Shown: positions 41,264 through 53,776, counted from the first letter of the stretch. The stretch: DNA of 64,000 bases from Lampris incognitus (GCF_029633865.1 NC_079221.1:4502409-4566408), one strand, 5' to 3'. Translations and numbers: made by a program. The notes: generated from the sequence alone by a model not told the origin.

Positions 41264-44200
41264 CACTGTAAATTGAATTGAGTAATTAAGTTCCACCTTT
41301 ATGGTTTAGGCAGAAAGATTTAATGAAAAACAAATACAAAATAAAAAACAAAACTCAAAAACAAATCAAAATACGGGGTGGGCTCATCAATTCCATTTCC
41401 CTTCACAGGGACCTCCAAGTTGAGCTTCTGGCTTTGCACAAAAATCCTGATATCTTGCTAATCTCGTTTGGACCCCCTCAAGCAGTCTGTACATCCCACC
41501 ACATTCGTCTCGCTGTTCGCACCCATGGATTTCAATAGATGGACCCAGAATGCATTTCGCCTGCATCTCTCAGTTTACTCAGCAGGAAAAAGGACCAGAA
41601 TCCCCTGAGCACAAGAAGAAAATCGCCAATCTCGCCCTCTAGTGGCACCAGATTGTAACAGCTAAGAATTAACCCTTTTTATGATCTTTTGTCATTCCCT
41701 TGGGTACACTCCTACTTTTTAAAATGGTTTGAACATATGAATTATATTTTAACATAACAATAACTGTAAATAACTCTTCCTTTGTACATAGTTAAACAAA
41801 AATAAAATCTATTCTCTTTTTTATACTGAACATATTTACACAGGGTACATGGAATTTACTACCTGGCTACATCTTGTTTTGTTTACTTCAACGGGGCAAT
41901 CCTGATTGTTTTAATTATGTTTTCTTTTCAACTGTAAATATTTTGTTATTATTTCCTATAAGCAACTAATGGTTAGACATGCTCTATGCATAAATAGAAA
42001 ACGTTCTGTCATCCCACATAGCATCCAGATGTGGGCCACTTCAGGCAATGATGGGGCACTGGTGGCCTTCTTCTGGCCCTGACAAAATGGATGTGAGCCT
42101 GAAGTGGCCCACATGTGTAACAGCAAATATGGCCCAAATATGCCAAATCACATGTGGGCCTTTTTTGGAAAAGATGCAGTGCTCGGGGCAACATGTGATC
42201 TGGATGTGACCCTGAAGTGGCCCGTGTGGTAAATGGTGAATATGGCCCAAATATCACAAAACAAATATGGGCCACCTTTGGCAAATATGTGGCACATGCG
42301 GCATTGCTATGGCTTGGTTCTGGCCCAGATCTGGCAAACAGGAGCGGACCGCCCAAGTGCCATCATTCCACGGGGTATGTGGGCCGGATCAAAGTGTCGA
42401 GTGTGGGACGGGTCTGGGCCACAGCAATTTTGCTATCAGGGATAGGAGATGTGATTGTATTTTTGACAGGAGGCTTTACTTGAATGATACAACATTGAGT
42501 CTGCCACTATAATTATATGTTCTATATGTTCTTAACTTTGTCTGAAAATATCAGAGGCAACAAGATCAGCTCAGGACAGAAAGAACTGGAGGAAACTTGT
42601 TTGGCAAGCATGTCATCCTGATGGTGCTGGCAACCCTCGCTAACGAGGAAGCCTTGAAGATGAATGTTCTTAAAAAAAACTTCTATGTAATACCATTTTC
42701 TTTAGACCACCACTAACGCTGGACAAATGACTTCACCTACGTTTAAACATCAGTAGAATAATATATTCTATAGTATATCTATATAATCAATTTTACTATT
42801 ATACTAATTGGCATGTGAGGAAATATTTTAGTACAATATTCATATAGTTATATATAGCTACATATAATTATAATTTAACATATTTAGTTTATCTGATTAA
42901 AATTGGCAACTACATATGAAGTTATCCATCCATCCATTATCCAAGCCGCTTATCCCAATTGGCGTCCCGGGATGCTGGAGCCTATCCCAGCAGTAATTGG
43001 GTGGGAGGTGGGGAGACACCCTGGACAGGCCGCCAGGCCATCACAGGGCTGACAGAAAAAAGACCCACCCATTGAGGAGAGGAAGGAAACTCTGCGGTTA
43101 TGTTTGGGGGGGGAAATCTACTTCATTCTATTCCATAACTTTCTGTGATCCAACCTCCTTACTTGACATAGTCTGCACCACCTTGGCTGTGCAAAAAAGT
43201 TGACTGATCTTCTGCTCCATATCTAATATGATTAGTCTCAAGTGTGACGTCATTTTCTTATCAGGTGCTTCTGTCTTCCTCCCTCATCCCTGCATAGGAC
43301 ATGAACTGCGTCCGGGGGTCACTGGAGGACCTGAGATGTCTCACTCAGGAGGAGAACGCAGAGACTGGCACGCTGCAGTCGAGGATAGAGGAGCAGTCCA
43401 GTTTAATCTGTTTACTGAAGCAAAGGGCGGACGAGAGGCTTCTGCGTTGTCAAGCACTGCAGAAAACGAAGACAGAGTTGGAAGGCCTGGCAGCAGAGAG
43501 ACAAAGAGATCTGGACCTCGAAAGAAAGAAGTCGAAGATGTTCGAGCAGAGGTTTAACGAGCTGGCAACGAACCATCAAGATATGATTGCTTTCAAGGAC
43601 GATTACAAAAGACAGAACGTGCAGCTCAGGCAGCAAAATCAACAGTTGCAGTCAGAAAACGAGTCCCTCTGTTCTCAGAAATTACAAGAGAAAGAGGCGC
43701 TGGTACATCGACTTACAGAAGAAGTCAAGCTTCTCAAAGAAAAACTGAAAAATACAGAAAATGAACATCAGTAAGGTCGTTTTTGTTTTCAATTTAACCA
43801 GGCAAATCCCTCATTTCTTTATGCATTTTTTTGTCAAGAATATGTTAAAATGAATGGATAACTGTTAAAATGCCTGACACTTTCACAACTCTTCCCAAAG
43901 GGAGAGAATCGCTGTGCTGAGGTCAAAGGTCAAAGAGCAAACAACCCAGCGTGAGGTCAAGGAGGCATCCCTACTCGGGGAGTTGCATGACACTCAGCGA
44001 CTGTTAAAGGATGCTGCAGGAAGGTGTAAAGGTGCGTGAAAAAAGGAAAAGAAAAACGCTCCAGATATGTTCTCAAGTGTTAACTGTGCCGCTTGCTCGG
44101 ACAGGTCTGAAGCTCCAGCTACAGAAAGCAGGAGAGGATCGAGATTTGAAGGAGCTCAAGGTGAAGGAAGACGCCACAAATCTGACAAAAGACAGGGACA

Positions 44201-44952
44201 AATTCCTGAATCTATCAATAGAGAGAGGGAAAATAATACAGGTAATAAGAAAAAGCACATTTTCCCTCAATGAAATTACCCTTTCGCACAAAATGAACTT
44301 GCTATTCAATGTAGTACATACACACTGCGCCCCATTACAGGAGAAACAGGAGGAGATGGAACGGTTGGAGACCAAGTGGAAAGCGGAGAGGAAAGCCAGG
44401 ACCAGAGCAGAAGACAGGTAGCGACACACACACTGCGTTAACCTTTAACGTGCGCTGGCTGTCCTTCACGTGGTCTCGGCTGCGGGGCAAGTGTCACTAC
44501 TGAACCTCTGGCACCGCGCCTCTTAACATTTTAGCAATTTTGTAAAACTGGCCCACATCTTTCTGAGGAATCCGCGTTGATAATTCACCCGAGCCGGCAA
44601 TTACTATCCGGGGCATTCTTTAAAATAAAACTTCAGGACTAAAGTTCATCTCCTGTTTTCTCCCCCATCATGCTTTAGGTTTGAGGAGGAGGCAGCAGCT
44701 GTGAAGGTAAACCTGAAAGTGGGAGATCTGCAGCGTGCTCTTGCTGAATCCATTGCGAAATACAAGAAGCTGGAAAAGGTTTGTCCATATTTCGGTGGAG
44801 TTGATCGGCGGGAACGTTTTCCGCAGGGTTAGCGTTGCCTAAACATTTTTACCATCATCTTACAGGATTTCGAGGCCTATAAAGAGCACAGCACCAACCT
44901 CCTTACACAAGAAAAGGAGTTAAACGCCCGGCTTCGTCACATGACCGGCTGA
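40577..44952 (+). CDS. ccdc89: Coiled-coil domain-containing protein 89, seven exons
   Basis: Exons 40577-40618, 43298-43770, 43901-44031, 44105-44241, 44341-44417, 44679-44778 and 44866-44952 give an open frame of 348 residues; the human protein is a little longer. All junctions are GT-AG and phase consistent. Diagnostic stretches are RIEEQSSLICLLKQRADERL, NELATNHQDMIAFKDDYK, LSIERGKIIQEKQEEMERLE and the C-terminus LLTQEKELNARLRHMTG, which match CCDC89. Nearly the whole protein is heptad-rich, highly charged coiled coil. CCDC89 (BOIP) is mainly known from testis and ciliated tissue, and its exact role is unclear. An ATTAAA signal at 44992 follows the stop. The gene lies head to head with lrp2. 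Confidence 0.9.
40815..40960 (+). repeat. tRNA-derived SINE head
   Basis: TGACCCTTTAGCCGAGCGGT resembles a tRNA A-box region (TAGCCGAGCGGTTAGTGAC), and TATCGAATCCCGCACCGG resembles a B-box arm. It is preceded by GTAAACTACTAATAAGACCC. The same sequence occurs twice at 53775-54135. It is not a functional tRNA: I cannot fold a clean cloverleaf with an acceptor stem. Confidence 0.7.
41172..41262. repeat. (GT)n microsatellite
   Basis: About 90 bases of GT repeats in ccdc89 intron 1. Confidence 0.98.
42011..42445. mobile_element. Inverted-repeat element, TGGCCCA-rich, copy 1
   Basis: Begins ATCCCACATAGCATCCAGAT and ends with CAGCAATTTTGCTATCAGGGAT, whose reverse complement opens similarly (ATCCC-GATAGCA). 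The body repeats TGGGCC and ATATGGCCCAAATAT motifs. A closely related copy is at 58686-59090. No transposase; the class is unknown, probably a MITE. Confidence 0.65.
42928..43085 (-). repeat. Truncated SINE with shared foreign tail
   Basis: A CATCC-tail SINE 3' part (42928-43049) continues into GCTGACAGAAAAAAGACCCA, sequence shared only with the copy at 45109-45250. Confidence 0.75.
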
Positions 44953-44991
44953 GGACTTGCGCTGTTCACTCAGCAGTGTAACCTGGTTTTC

Positions 44992-44997
44992 ATTAAA
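44992..44997 (+). terminator. ccdc89: ccdc89 polyadenylation signal ATTAAA
   Basis: The ATTAAA hexamer lies about 40 bases after the ccdc89 stop codon. It is the commonest variant of AATAAA. The cleavage site is not determined. Confidence 0.5.
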
Positions 44998-45108
44998 ACC
45001 TGCATTTTCACCCCCAAAAGGATTTCTGACTTATTGTTCGAGGTCCTTCAACCCAAAGCATGCAAACAAGTCTATGTACAAATGTTTTATGTAAAGAAAA
45101 ACTGACAT

Positions 45109-45250
45109 CCATCCATCCATTATCCAAGCTGCGGGGATGCTGGAGCCTATCCCAGCAGTCATTGGGCAGCAGGCGGGGAGACACCCTGGACAGGCCGCCA
45201 GGCCGTCACAGGGCTGACAGAAAAAAGACCCACCCATTGAGAAGAGGAGG
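45109..45250 (-). repeat. Truncated SINE with shared foreign tail, second copy
   Basis: The same 3' SINE part and the same continuation GCTGACAGAAAAAAGACCCA as at 42928-43085, here 3' of ccdc89. Confidence 0.75.
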
Positions 45251-45339
45251 GAGCGTCTGCAGAATAGCACCGTTAGACTAGGGAATACACAATCTACACA
45301 GCCTGGTTTAATGTGGGCCTGTGAGATTATTGCAGGGAT

Positions 45340-45440
45340 ATTTAGTGTGACAGAGGAAGATGCAGAGGACAGGAAGAGATGGAAACGCTTGATCCTCTGT
45401 GGCGCCCCTTAATGGCAGCAGCTGAAAATAGTAGTGGAGC
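45340..45440 (+). mobile_element. 3' end fragment of the LINE at 1-2660
   Basis: GTGTGACAGAGGAAGATGCA, AGGACAGGAAGAGATGGAAA and TGTGGCGCCCCTTAATGG match the 3' end of the retrotransposon at 2560-2645. It is a severely 5'-truncated insertion of about 100 bp. Confidence 0.8.
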
Positions 45441-45826
45441 GATTTACAGGTAGTTGCTCTTGTTTGAATTCTCCTTTTATGGGAGGCCTGTTTTTGTTTT
45501 GTTTTTGTTCTTTTGTTAGGAAAATTATAGACATAATCCGATAATAACTACGCCCAGTCTAAAGGTATAGGCCCACTGCATTTGTAATGACAGTCGTGTT
45601 TATTAGGCTTGGCATGGGTCTAATTGGGCTGTTGTTGTCAACGTCGCAAAAGTCGCCCGCAACACGGAGGCTCTAACCTAAGTCGACCAGAGAGTCCTGG
45701 AAAACTGACAACCATCTATAACAATATATTCTGAATTGCATCTTCACCTTTTCCTTTCAACGACCCACATTAAAACACGTTATAGCAGATGTTCGTCAAA
45801 GAAATCACACTGTACAAATACCAATC
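45441..45826. other. Noncoding stretch between ccdc89 and the atp5f1b pseudogene
   Basis: About 390 bases with no recognised feature. Confidence 0.4.
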
Positions 45827-46036
45827 TCACAACATTTCAACCCAGGACCCCAGTCTTTTTATGAATGCCCCCTCGGCCAGTTTCTCAGCCTTTTGGACAA
45901 CTTCTTCGATGGGACCCACCATGTAGAAAGCTTGCTCAGGCAGGGCGTCATATTCGCCTTGTGGAAGGAAAGAGATTTGAAAAAAAGGGTTTTAATCCAC
46001 CCACTAAAAACCTCCATACGTTAGTGCAGTCCCCTA

Positions 46037-46237
<201 letters not shown>

Positions 46238-47690
46238 CTAAAACAGAAGGGATGAACAGTTAGCAAGGTCCGGTAGAAGAAGAGTCAAACCTTTGTTCAC
46301 TGACTTTAAAACATTAACATTAAACATTAAACATGTGACACTAACATATTTGTAAGACTATTGTATTTATATGTGATTTGTGATTATTTGTGAGACTATT
46401 GTGATTTTAATAACTATATTGCGGTTCGTTTTTGTATGGTTTTGTTTTGATTTGTCGAGTCTGAATTTCATCAAATTCAAACTTTCTTTTAAGCAGCCGA
46501 CATCAGTTAACACCTGCCTGAAGAATCTTCTGCACACCACGAGCACCATCGTAGTGCTCAGCTCCGACAGTGTTGGGGTACATGATGCGGGAGGTGGCGT
46601 CCAGCGGGTCCACGGCAGGGCAGATGCCCGGCTCAGTGATAGCTCAGGACAGCACGGTTGTTGCATCCAAGTGAGCGCAAGCAGTGGCAGGGGCGGGGGC
46701 GGTTAAGTCATCGGCGGGCACACAGATGGCCCTCAAGAGGAACATTAGGGTTCCAGTGTCAAGTGTGTCCTAACACAGACATTTGAGAGGAGAAAGTCAC
46801 CGTGTAGTTTTAAAAAGGTCCCACGAAAAGGCATTGAGAGCATCGCAGACTTCCGTGATTTCATGTGTTTTTGAACGACACGGAAAAGTCGAGTGGGGTT
46901 TTGCGAGGGGAGGGAGTCTGACTTGACCAAAAGCCCAGTAGCCATTTGTAGAGGAATGTGGACATATCAATACGCTATCGGCTAGTTTCAGTGTGTAGTC
47001 GTAAATTATCATTCGTCTTCTCTCCACCTCGCTGTACACCCCCAAGTGCAGGGTGACTAAATATCATTGTGTTTTTCAGAAAAAGATTTTCATCAACACA
47101 AAAGCACACGGTGCTAAACAGATGCAAATACAAGTGCACATAACATTGGCACCAAGAATGAAAATACATTTCCTGCTTCATGGGACATTAAACACCAATG
47201 CTTTTCACCTGCACAGAGGTGATGGAACCCTTCTTGGTGGTGGTAATTCTCCCCTGCGTGGTGCCCATGTCGGTAGCCAGGGTAGGCTGGTAACCCACAG
47301 CTGAGGGAACACGACCCAGCAGGCCAGACAACCTGAAAAAAGAGCGACACAAGTATTAACATGGCAAGACAGAAGAAATGTATCACCCTTAAAAAAAATA
47401 TAAAGGAAAATAACAAGACTTAATGCAGCAGTGCTGACCTCTGACCCAGCCTGTGTAAACCTGAAGATGTTGTCAATAAAGAGAAGCACATCCTGCCCCT
47501 CCTGATCATGGAAATATTCGGCAACAGTCAGACCGGTAAGAGCGACCCTGGCAGGGGGAACCGGGGGGGGCTCATTCATCTGACCGTACACCAGCGCTAC
47601 CTGAGAACACAGAGTCATGTTAAAAAGAGTTGGTGAACAAAGTTGTTGTCTGCTGCGTCTTGGCAAAACTTTGCTATCTGCATAAAATAT

Positions 47691-48070
47691 CCATCCATCC
47701 ATCCATCCATCCATCCATCCATTACCGAACCGCTAATCCTGCTCTCAGGGTCACGGGATGCTGGAGCCTATCCCAGCAGTCATTGGGCAGCAGGCGGGGA
47801 GACACCCTGGACAGGCCGCCAGTCCATCACACAGCCCCCCCCCCTCACACACACACACACACACACCTAGGGACAATTTAGTATGGCCGGTTCACCTGAC
47901 CTACATGTCTTTGGACTGTGGGAGGAAACCCACACAGAAACGGGGAGAACATGCAAACTCCACACAGAGGACGACCCGGGACGACCCCCAAGGTTGGACT
48001 ACCCCGGGGCTCAAACCCAGGACCTTCTTGCTGTGAGGCGACCACGCTAACCAGTGCGCCACCGTGCCGC
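47691..48070 (-). repeat. Full-length tRNA-derived SINE with CATCC tail
   Basis: The same family as 18723-19101: a seven- to eight-unit CATC tail at the low end, a CACAC stretch near 47845, and a tRNA-like head with GGTTTGAGCCCCGGGG-type B box near 48000-48020. It sits between pseudogene exon 6 and the collagen exons. Confidence 0.88.
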
Positions 48071-48140
48071 AATTTCATTCATTACGAGAGAATAAGTACA
48101 TTGAAAACACGGCAACACAGAGCAGATCGTGTTTCCATAC

Positions 48141-48768
48141 CCTGTCTCCTTTTACTCCTGGGATGCCACACTCTCCCCTCTCGCCCTGTGTGGGGATTAG
48201 ACAGGAATAATAATCACACAAGGCTCAAAGTGTGTAAAACATTAGAAAAGCGCGTGTTTCAACTGTGCCACATACCTTCAGTCCATTGTAACCTGGTTTC
48301 CCCTGCGAGTGGACGAGGATGGAGAGAGGTTAGACGTGATTAAATTCAGTTCTGGGCAAAAAAAAAACATTTTTCTATGATGATGAGTCTTAACATTTAC
48401 CTCCACGCCCCTTTGCCCAGGTAGCCCGCTCAGCCCCGCTTCACCCTGACATGAAATAATCAAATCCGACTCAGTGCATTGTTCAGCGTTACACATTTAC
48501 CTTCACCCATCTCAGCTGCTACACAGCAAGCGTTTTAATGCGGACGACGGGGTCTGTATATGCTTACTGCACATGCACATACAAGACACGCCACAACGTA
48601 CAGGAGACGGTTTGGATACTCATAAATGGTTGTAGGAAACAAGCAAGAGAAGAAGAAAAGAGCGGCGTAGTCCCAGACAGGACCCCCAGCAGGTGTGAAA
48701 ATGTTATGAAGGACCTTCTGGCCTTTAAGTCCAGGGGCTCCAACATCTCCGGGTCGACCCTTCTTCCC
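48141..48768 (-). CDS. Four collagen triple-helix exons nested in the pseudogene intron
   Basis: Four short exons, all in phase 0, have consensus AG acceptors, and the last three have clear GT donors: 48715-48768 (GKKGRPGDVGAPGLKGQK, 54 nt), 48401-48445 (GEAGLSGLPGQRGVE, 45 nt), 48276-48302 (GKPGYNGLK, 27 nt) and 48141-48185 (GERGECGIPGVKGDR, 45 nt). Every triplet starts with glycine and lengths are multiples of nine, as in collagen genes of the type VI or XXVIII kind. The cysteine within the helix also suits such types. No flanking collagen exons, VWA domain or start codon is visible, so this is an isolated gene fragment. The parent gene is unidentified. Confidence 0.75.
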
Positions 48769-49031
48769 CTGTGGAATTAAACGAAACGCAGATGGAATAC
48801 AGTTAATTTCATCCACTGACATTTAGTAACTCCCCCCCCCCCCCCGCCGTGTGAGCAAAGTCTGTGATTGAGGGCAAATAAAAGACCCCCGAGGCTCGTA
48901 ACCAGATGATAAGAGCTTATCTTGGTCTGCGAAAAGAGAAAATGTGAGGTTCTCTTTGAGGCACAGCCAATACGTATGTAAATGCAGAGACAGATAAAGG
49001 GGGGAAAGGGGACGGGATGGATATCGATCTG

Positions 49032-49032
<1 letters not shown>

Positions 49033-49078
<46 letters not shown>
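49033..49078. repeat. (GT)n microsatellite
   Basis: About 44 bases of GT repeats in the atp5f1b pseudogene intron, upstream (sense strand) of the collagen exons. A C run at 48832-48845 is close by. Confidence 0.97.
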
Positions 49079-49079
<1 letters not shown>

Positions 49080-49244
49080 CGTGGGCATGCGCGCCCCCGG
49101 GTGCTAGCGAGTGTGAACAATGCATTATATTTGGGGACGTAAGATAGGCTGAGGTGTCTTGTTCGAGGGGTCGAGGGTCATATGGCTGAGAAGCCCCTGG
49201 GCAGCATGTCTGTGAATGTTCTCCTTCATCCAGGTCATGGTTCT

Positions 49245-49438
49245 CCAAAGGAGTTGAATCAAGTGCAGCTGGACTTGGTATACATCCGTGAAGACGTTTC
49301 GCCTCTCATCCAAGAGGCTTCCTCAGACTAGCTTGGTCTAGTCAGAAAGGCACGAACTGAGGAAGCCTCTTGGATGAGAGGCGAAACGTCTTCACGGATA
49401 TATACCAAGTCCAGCTGCACTTGATTCAACTCCTTTGG
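49245..49438. repeat. 82-bp near-perfect palindrome
   Basis: Arms 49245-49326 and 49357-49438 are inverted copies differing at only a few bases, separated by 30 bases. Each arm has AAGACGTTTCGCCTCTCATC or its complement. This sequence is familiar as a dispersed fish repeat. Folded as RNA or single-stranded DNA it forms a very stable hairpin. Confidence 0.85.
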
Positions 49439-49644
49439 ACCCCTGGGCAGCGTGTGGCGGTTGCCGTCCACTGAGAATCACCAGTTGGTGACCATTAACC
49501 TAATGAGAGCACTTGTAAGTGCCTTTCTGTCTGAGCGTAAGAATTTAAAGAATCTCTCTGAGGAGAATGCACCTGGTTAATTATCATGCAGACGTCTGTC
49601 AGCACATGACTGACTGTTAGATACTGGAAACCGTGACATTACCT

Positions 49645-49921
49645 ACGCTAGAGACACCCTGGACAGGCCACCAGTCCATCACAGGGCTGACACACACACA
49701 CACACCTAGGGACAATTTAGTACGACTGAGTCACCTGACCTACATGTCTTTGGACTGCGGGAGGAAACCGGAGCACCCGGAGGAAACCCACACAGACACG
49801 AGGAGAACATGCCAACTCCACACAGAGGACGGCCCGGGACGACCCCCAAGGTTGGACTACCCCGGGGCTCAAACCCAGCACCTTCTTGCTGTGAGGCAAC
49901 CGCACTAACCACTGTGCCGCC
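49645..49921 (-). repeat. SINE with CATCC tail, 3' truncated
   Basis: Contains the tRNA-like head (GGCACAGTGGTTAGTGCGGT on the minus strand) and central body, but lacks the CATCC tail and part of the 3' body. Same family as 18723-19101. Confidence 0.85.
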
Positions 49922-49981
49922 TGCATAAAACATCTCACAGGAAATTACGTGATGCACAAAGCCATGACCAAAGAATAATTA

Positions 49982-50293
<312 letters not shown>

Positions 50294-51051
50294 CTAACCA
50301 ATCTTGCCACCCCTGGCATAAGGGGCAAGTAGATCTACCACTTTGATGCCAGTGACCAGGATCTCTTGCTCCACACTCACGTCTGTGAATTCAGGGGCTT
50401 CAGCGTGGATAGGTGCAGTCCTGTAAGGTGATGAAGTTGTTTAAAACCATGTTCGAATCTGTTGAGGAAGCATGATGACAGTCATTTTTTAACACATTGT
50501 AATGCTGAAACCATGCACGCATACTGTTTGGTGCTAATTGGCCCCCTCTGGTCAACGGGCTCCCCAATGACATTCAGGATCCTGCCCGAGGTCTCGGGGC
50601 CCACAGAAATTCTGACTAGAGCGCCGGTGTCGAGCACCTGCTGTCCACGAACAAGACCCTCCGAACCATCCATGGCGATTGTGCGGACAGTGTTCTCCCC
50701 TGAAAAACACATGAGAGTTTTTCTTAATTAAGTCTTAATTAATATCATCAACACAGTTTAACAAAACATATACAAACAAATCAAATATAGCTACTTTGCT
50801 TTATTTGCGGTGTTTAAAAGAAAAAGTAATGTGTTGAGCATGGGTGGTCAAATCCTTCTGCAGACTCACCCAGATGCTGAGCGACCTCAAGCACCAGCTG
50901 ACTCTCACGGCCGACCACCTCCAGTGCATTGAGGATGGGCGGCAGACCTTCATCAAACTGGACGTCCACAACAGCACCGATCACAGCTACAATACTACAA
51001 TACGGACGCTGGCCACTGCCGCCTGAACAGCCGGGGCAGCATAGCCCCTGC

Positions 51052-51892
51052 CTGCGGACACAATCAATCAATCAATCAATCGAGCTGCATTTTATATAGC
51101 GCTTTTCTAGCTGCAACAGCCACTCAAAGCACTATCATATCAAAGCTCAAAACTTCATCAATTTGTGATTTTCATTGTTCATGTAACCTAGTTAGTTCTA
51201 ACAAGGATGGGAAAACTGCATTATTCAACATATGAGGTGGTTGTTTTAACGGGGACATTTGGGGAACTTGTCTGCTACAAACTGGATCTCATGAGTCAGA
51301 ATTAATGTATGGAGCCATCACGCGACCCACCTTGTACTGATTTCATCAGTTGTGTTTACATTTTTAATTTATCCTGTTTTCTTCTATTATCACGACCTTA
51401 TTTTCACTTTCACTGAACGCAAAGCGCATGGCTCTGCATTTTAATGCAAGAAATGTGCCATGAGTTTGATTGGCTAATTGTTTGCTCGGTCTGAACGACA
51501 GACAAGTATTGCTATCTGACCAAAAATCCAATTACTCCTTCGTATACCTGGTCACACTCATAACTGTTTTTTTTTTTTGTTGTAAATTTGTTTCCAGTGA
51601 TATGTAGGGTAAATACCCATGCTACCTACCCCCTGTGGGGTGGACCTTGTGATCATCGGTGTTCGTGGCAGACTACTACGGTAAGGTCATTAGCGCGCAG
51701 GCAATAAACCAGGGCAATACAGTGTCTGGAACATGAAGTGTAAGAAAGTGATGAACCAACACAAGTCTCCTTAGCTAAAGTGTCGAACAAAACGCTCAAG
51801 TGCTCCTGGCAGACGCATGAAATAGTAAGAACAGAGCTGAGAGGCCTCTCACAAAGGCAGTGAGAACTGGGCGGCACTTTAAAATCAACTTT
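51052..51892. other. Intron 1 of the atp5f1b pseudogene
   Basis: About 840 bases. An (ATCA)n run at 51060-51081 precedes a short piece of the repeat also seen at 4165. No exon or RNA gene seen. Confidence 0.45.
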
Positions 51893-52114
51893 AAACTGAC
51901 GCAAGCTGAGAGGCGCCTGTCTTCCACTGAAGGCGTTGAGGGAGCGGACCCCCGGCCTCAGAGCCTGCAGAACCCCGGTGCAGCACCGTCCTACAGACTC
52001 CAGCATGGTTAAGATGGCTAAAGGTTGTTTTTTTTTTTTTGGCCTGTTTTGAACACTAATTTTTTCAAAGTAAATGCTTCGGACCCCGTGGGGACACTCA
52101 GCTAAGAGCATCCC

Positions 52115-53776
52115 GGGGACGCCGAGAGGCAGGGGCTGGGACAGACGGTGGCTCGCCTCACGGCGGACCGTCAGCTCGATCCCGAGATCAAACTACAAGC
52201 TTTCTACTAACTGCAGCAACTGCAGCAACGAACTCCATGGCCAAAAAGCATCAGCAGAATAATGTCTGTGACTTCTGGAAGGAAGTTAAGGTTATTAATA
52301 ATAGTGAGATGTCCTTGCCATCCAGCATCGATGGGATTACTGGACCTGGAAATATTGCTGAACTGTGGAGAAAACACTATTAGAGACATTTTTAATTGCG
52401 TAAAGAGTGATGGATTTAATGTGGGTTATGTCTCTAACAATGATGCTGTGGTTATTAGACCCGATGAAGTGTGCTATGCCATTGAGAAATTGTCAGTGAA
52501 CAAAGCATGTGGCCTTGACCAAATAACAGCAGAACATCTGAAGCATGCTAGCCACAGAATCTCATTGTTACTGGCTATGCATTTTTTTCTGGATTGTTAA
52601 TGCAGGGCATCCTACCTGACTCTATGTCGTCTGTCTTACTAGTGTCAGTAATCCCAGACAAAACTGGTAAAATATCCAGCATAGAACATTATAGGCCAAT
52701 TGCTCTGGCTAGCATACTTTCCAAAGTATTGGAACAAATTCTCTTGGATAGGCTTCAAGAATACATATCAACTACTGACAATCAATTTGGCTTTAAAAAT
52801 AAACACGGCACAGATTGTGCATACATGCTCTGAAGGAAGGTGTTAGTAAATATAGAAGACGTAACACTACAGTATTTATTTTTTGTTTTTTTTTGATGCA
52901 TCAAACGTTTTTGATCGAGTTAATCATGGTAAATTATTTGTTAAACTACAAGAGCGAGGGGTCTCCCTCTTATTTGATAAGGATCTTGCATTTTTGGTAT
53001 TCATATCAAACCATGCAAGTCAGATGGGGTAAGAGTATATCTGCATCCTTCCCAGTGACCAATGGGGTCCGACAAGGTGGAATACTGTCGCCTGTTCTCT
53101 TCAGTGTGTATATGGATGATCTTTCCAAAAAGTTAAGAGTGTAAGACTGGCTGTATGGTGGGGGATAGTCTTATTAACATTCAGATGTACACTGATGACT
53201 TAGTCATACGGTCCCCTTACAGTGCTGGCTTACAGCAACTGCTCAGAGTCTGCTCAAGTTATGGTGTGCAGCATGACATTACATTTAACTCTGAAAAGAG
53301 TGTTGTCATGACTGCTAAAACCAAAGAGGATAAGAAGCAACATTTTCCCTCATTCTTCTTGGCAGACCGAGCAGTAAATGTGGTGAACGAAATGAGATCT
53401 CTGGGTCACATCATCAGGGATGATCTATGTGACGACGATGATGTGCAGCGCCAGTGTTGCAAACTGTATGCACAAGCCAATATGCTGGCATGCCAATTTC
53501 ATGTGCACAGATGAGGTTAAAACTGTTCTTTTTAGGGCCTACTGGACTCCGCTCTATACTGCCCACTTGTGGTGCGATTATAGCAAAGCAAAAATTAAAG
53601 AGCTGCAGGTAGCGTATAATGATGCGTTCAGACTCTTGCTCACGTTTCCAAGGTGGACAAGTGCAAGTCATATGTTTGTGATTAGTAATGTTCCCACTTT
53701 TCGTGCTGTGTCGAGGAATTTTATGTACAAATTTATGTGTCGATTAATTGATTCTAAGAATGTAATGATAATGTAA
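52115..53776 (+). mobile_element. Non-LTR retrotransposon fragment with reverse transcriptase
   Basis: A broken ORF carries reverse transcriptase motifs: PDKTGKISSIEHYRPIALAS, the palm entry NGVRQGGILSPVLFSVYMDD, and the active site as YTDDLV in MYTDDLVIRSPYSAGLQQLL. Downstream are FLADRAVNVVNEMRSLGHI and RAYWTPLYTAHLWCDYSKAK. Stops and frameshifts occur near 52598, 52835-52960, 53144 and 53514. The 5' half with the endonuclease and the 3' end are missing. At 53776 it runs straight into a tRNA-derived repeat. I recognise the family type as widespread in animals but do not assign a clade. Confidence 0.88.

Larger units (their letters stand above)
40619..43297. other. ccdc89 intron 1, repeat-rich
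   Basis: Holds a tRNA-derived SINE (40815-40960), a (GT)n tract (41172-41262), an inverted-repeat element (42011-42445) and a truncated SINE (42928-43085). The first 150 bases are GC-rich, probably part of the promoter CpG region. No other exon was found. Confidence 0.6.

Noticed and set aside
49357-49438. Possible hammerhead ribozyme (GGATGAGAGGCGAAACGTC)
   Set aside because: It resembles the GATGA...GAAAC core, but the CUGA part is wrong and there is no room for a helix II between the two core parts. The sequence is better explained as an arm of a palindromic repeat.
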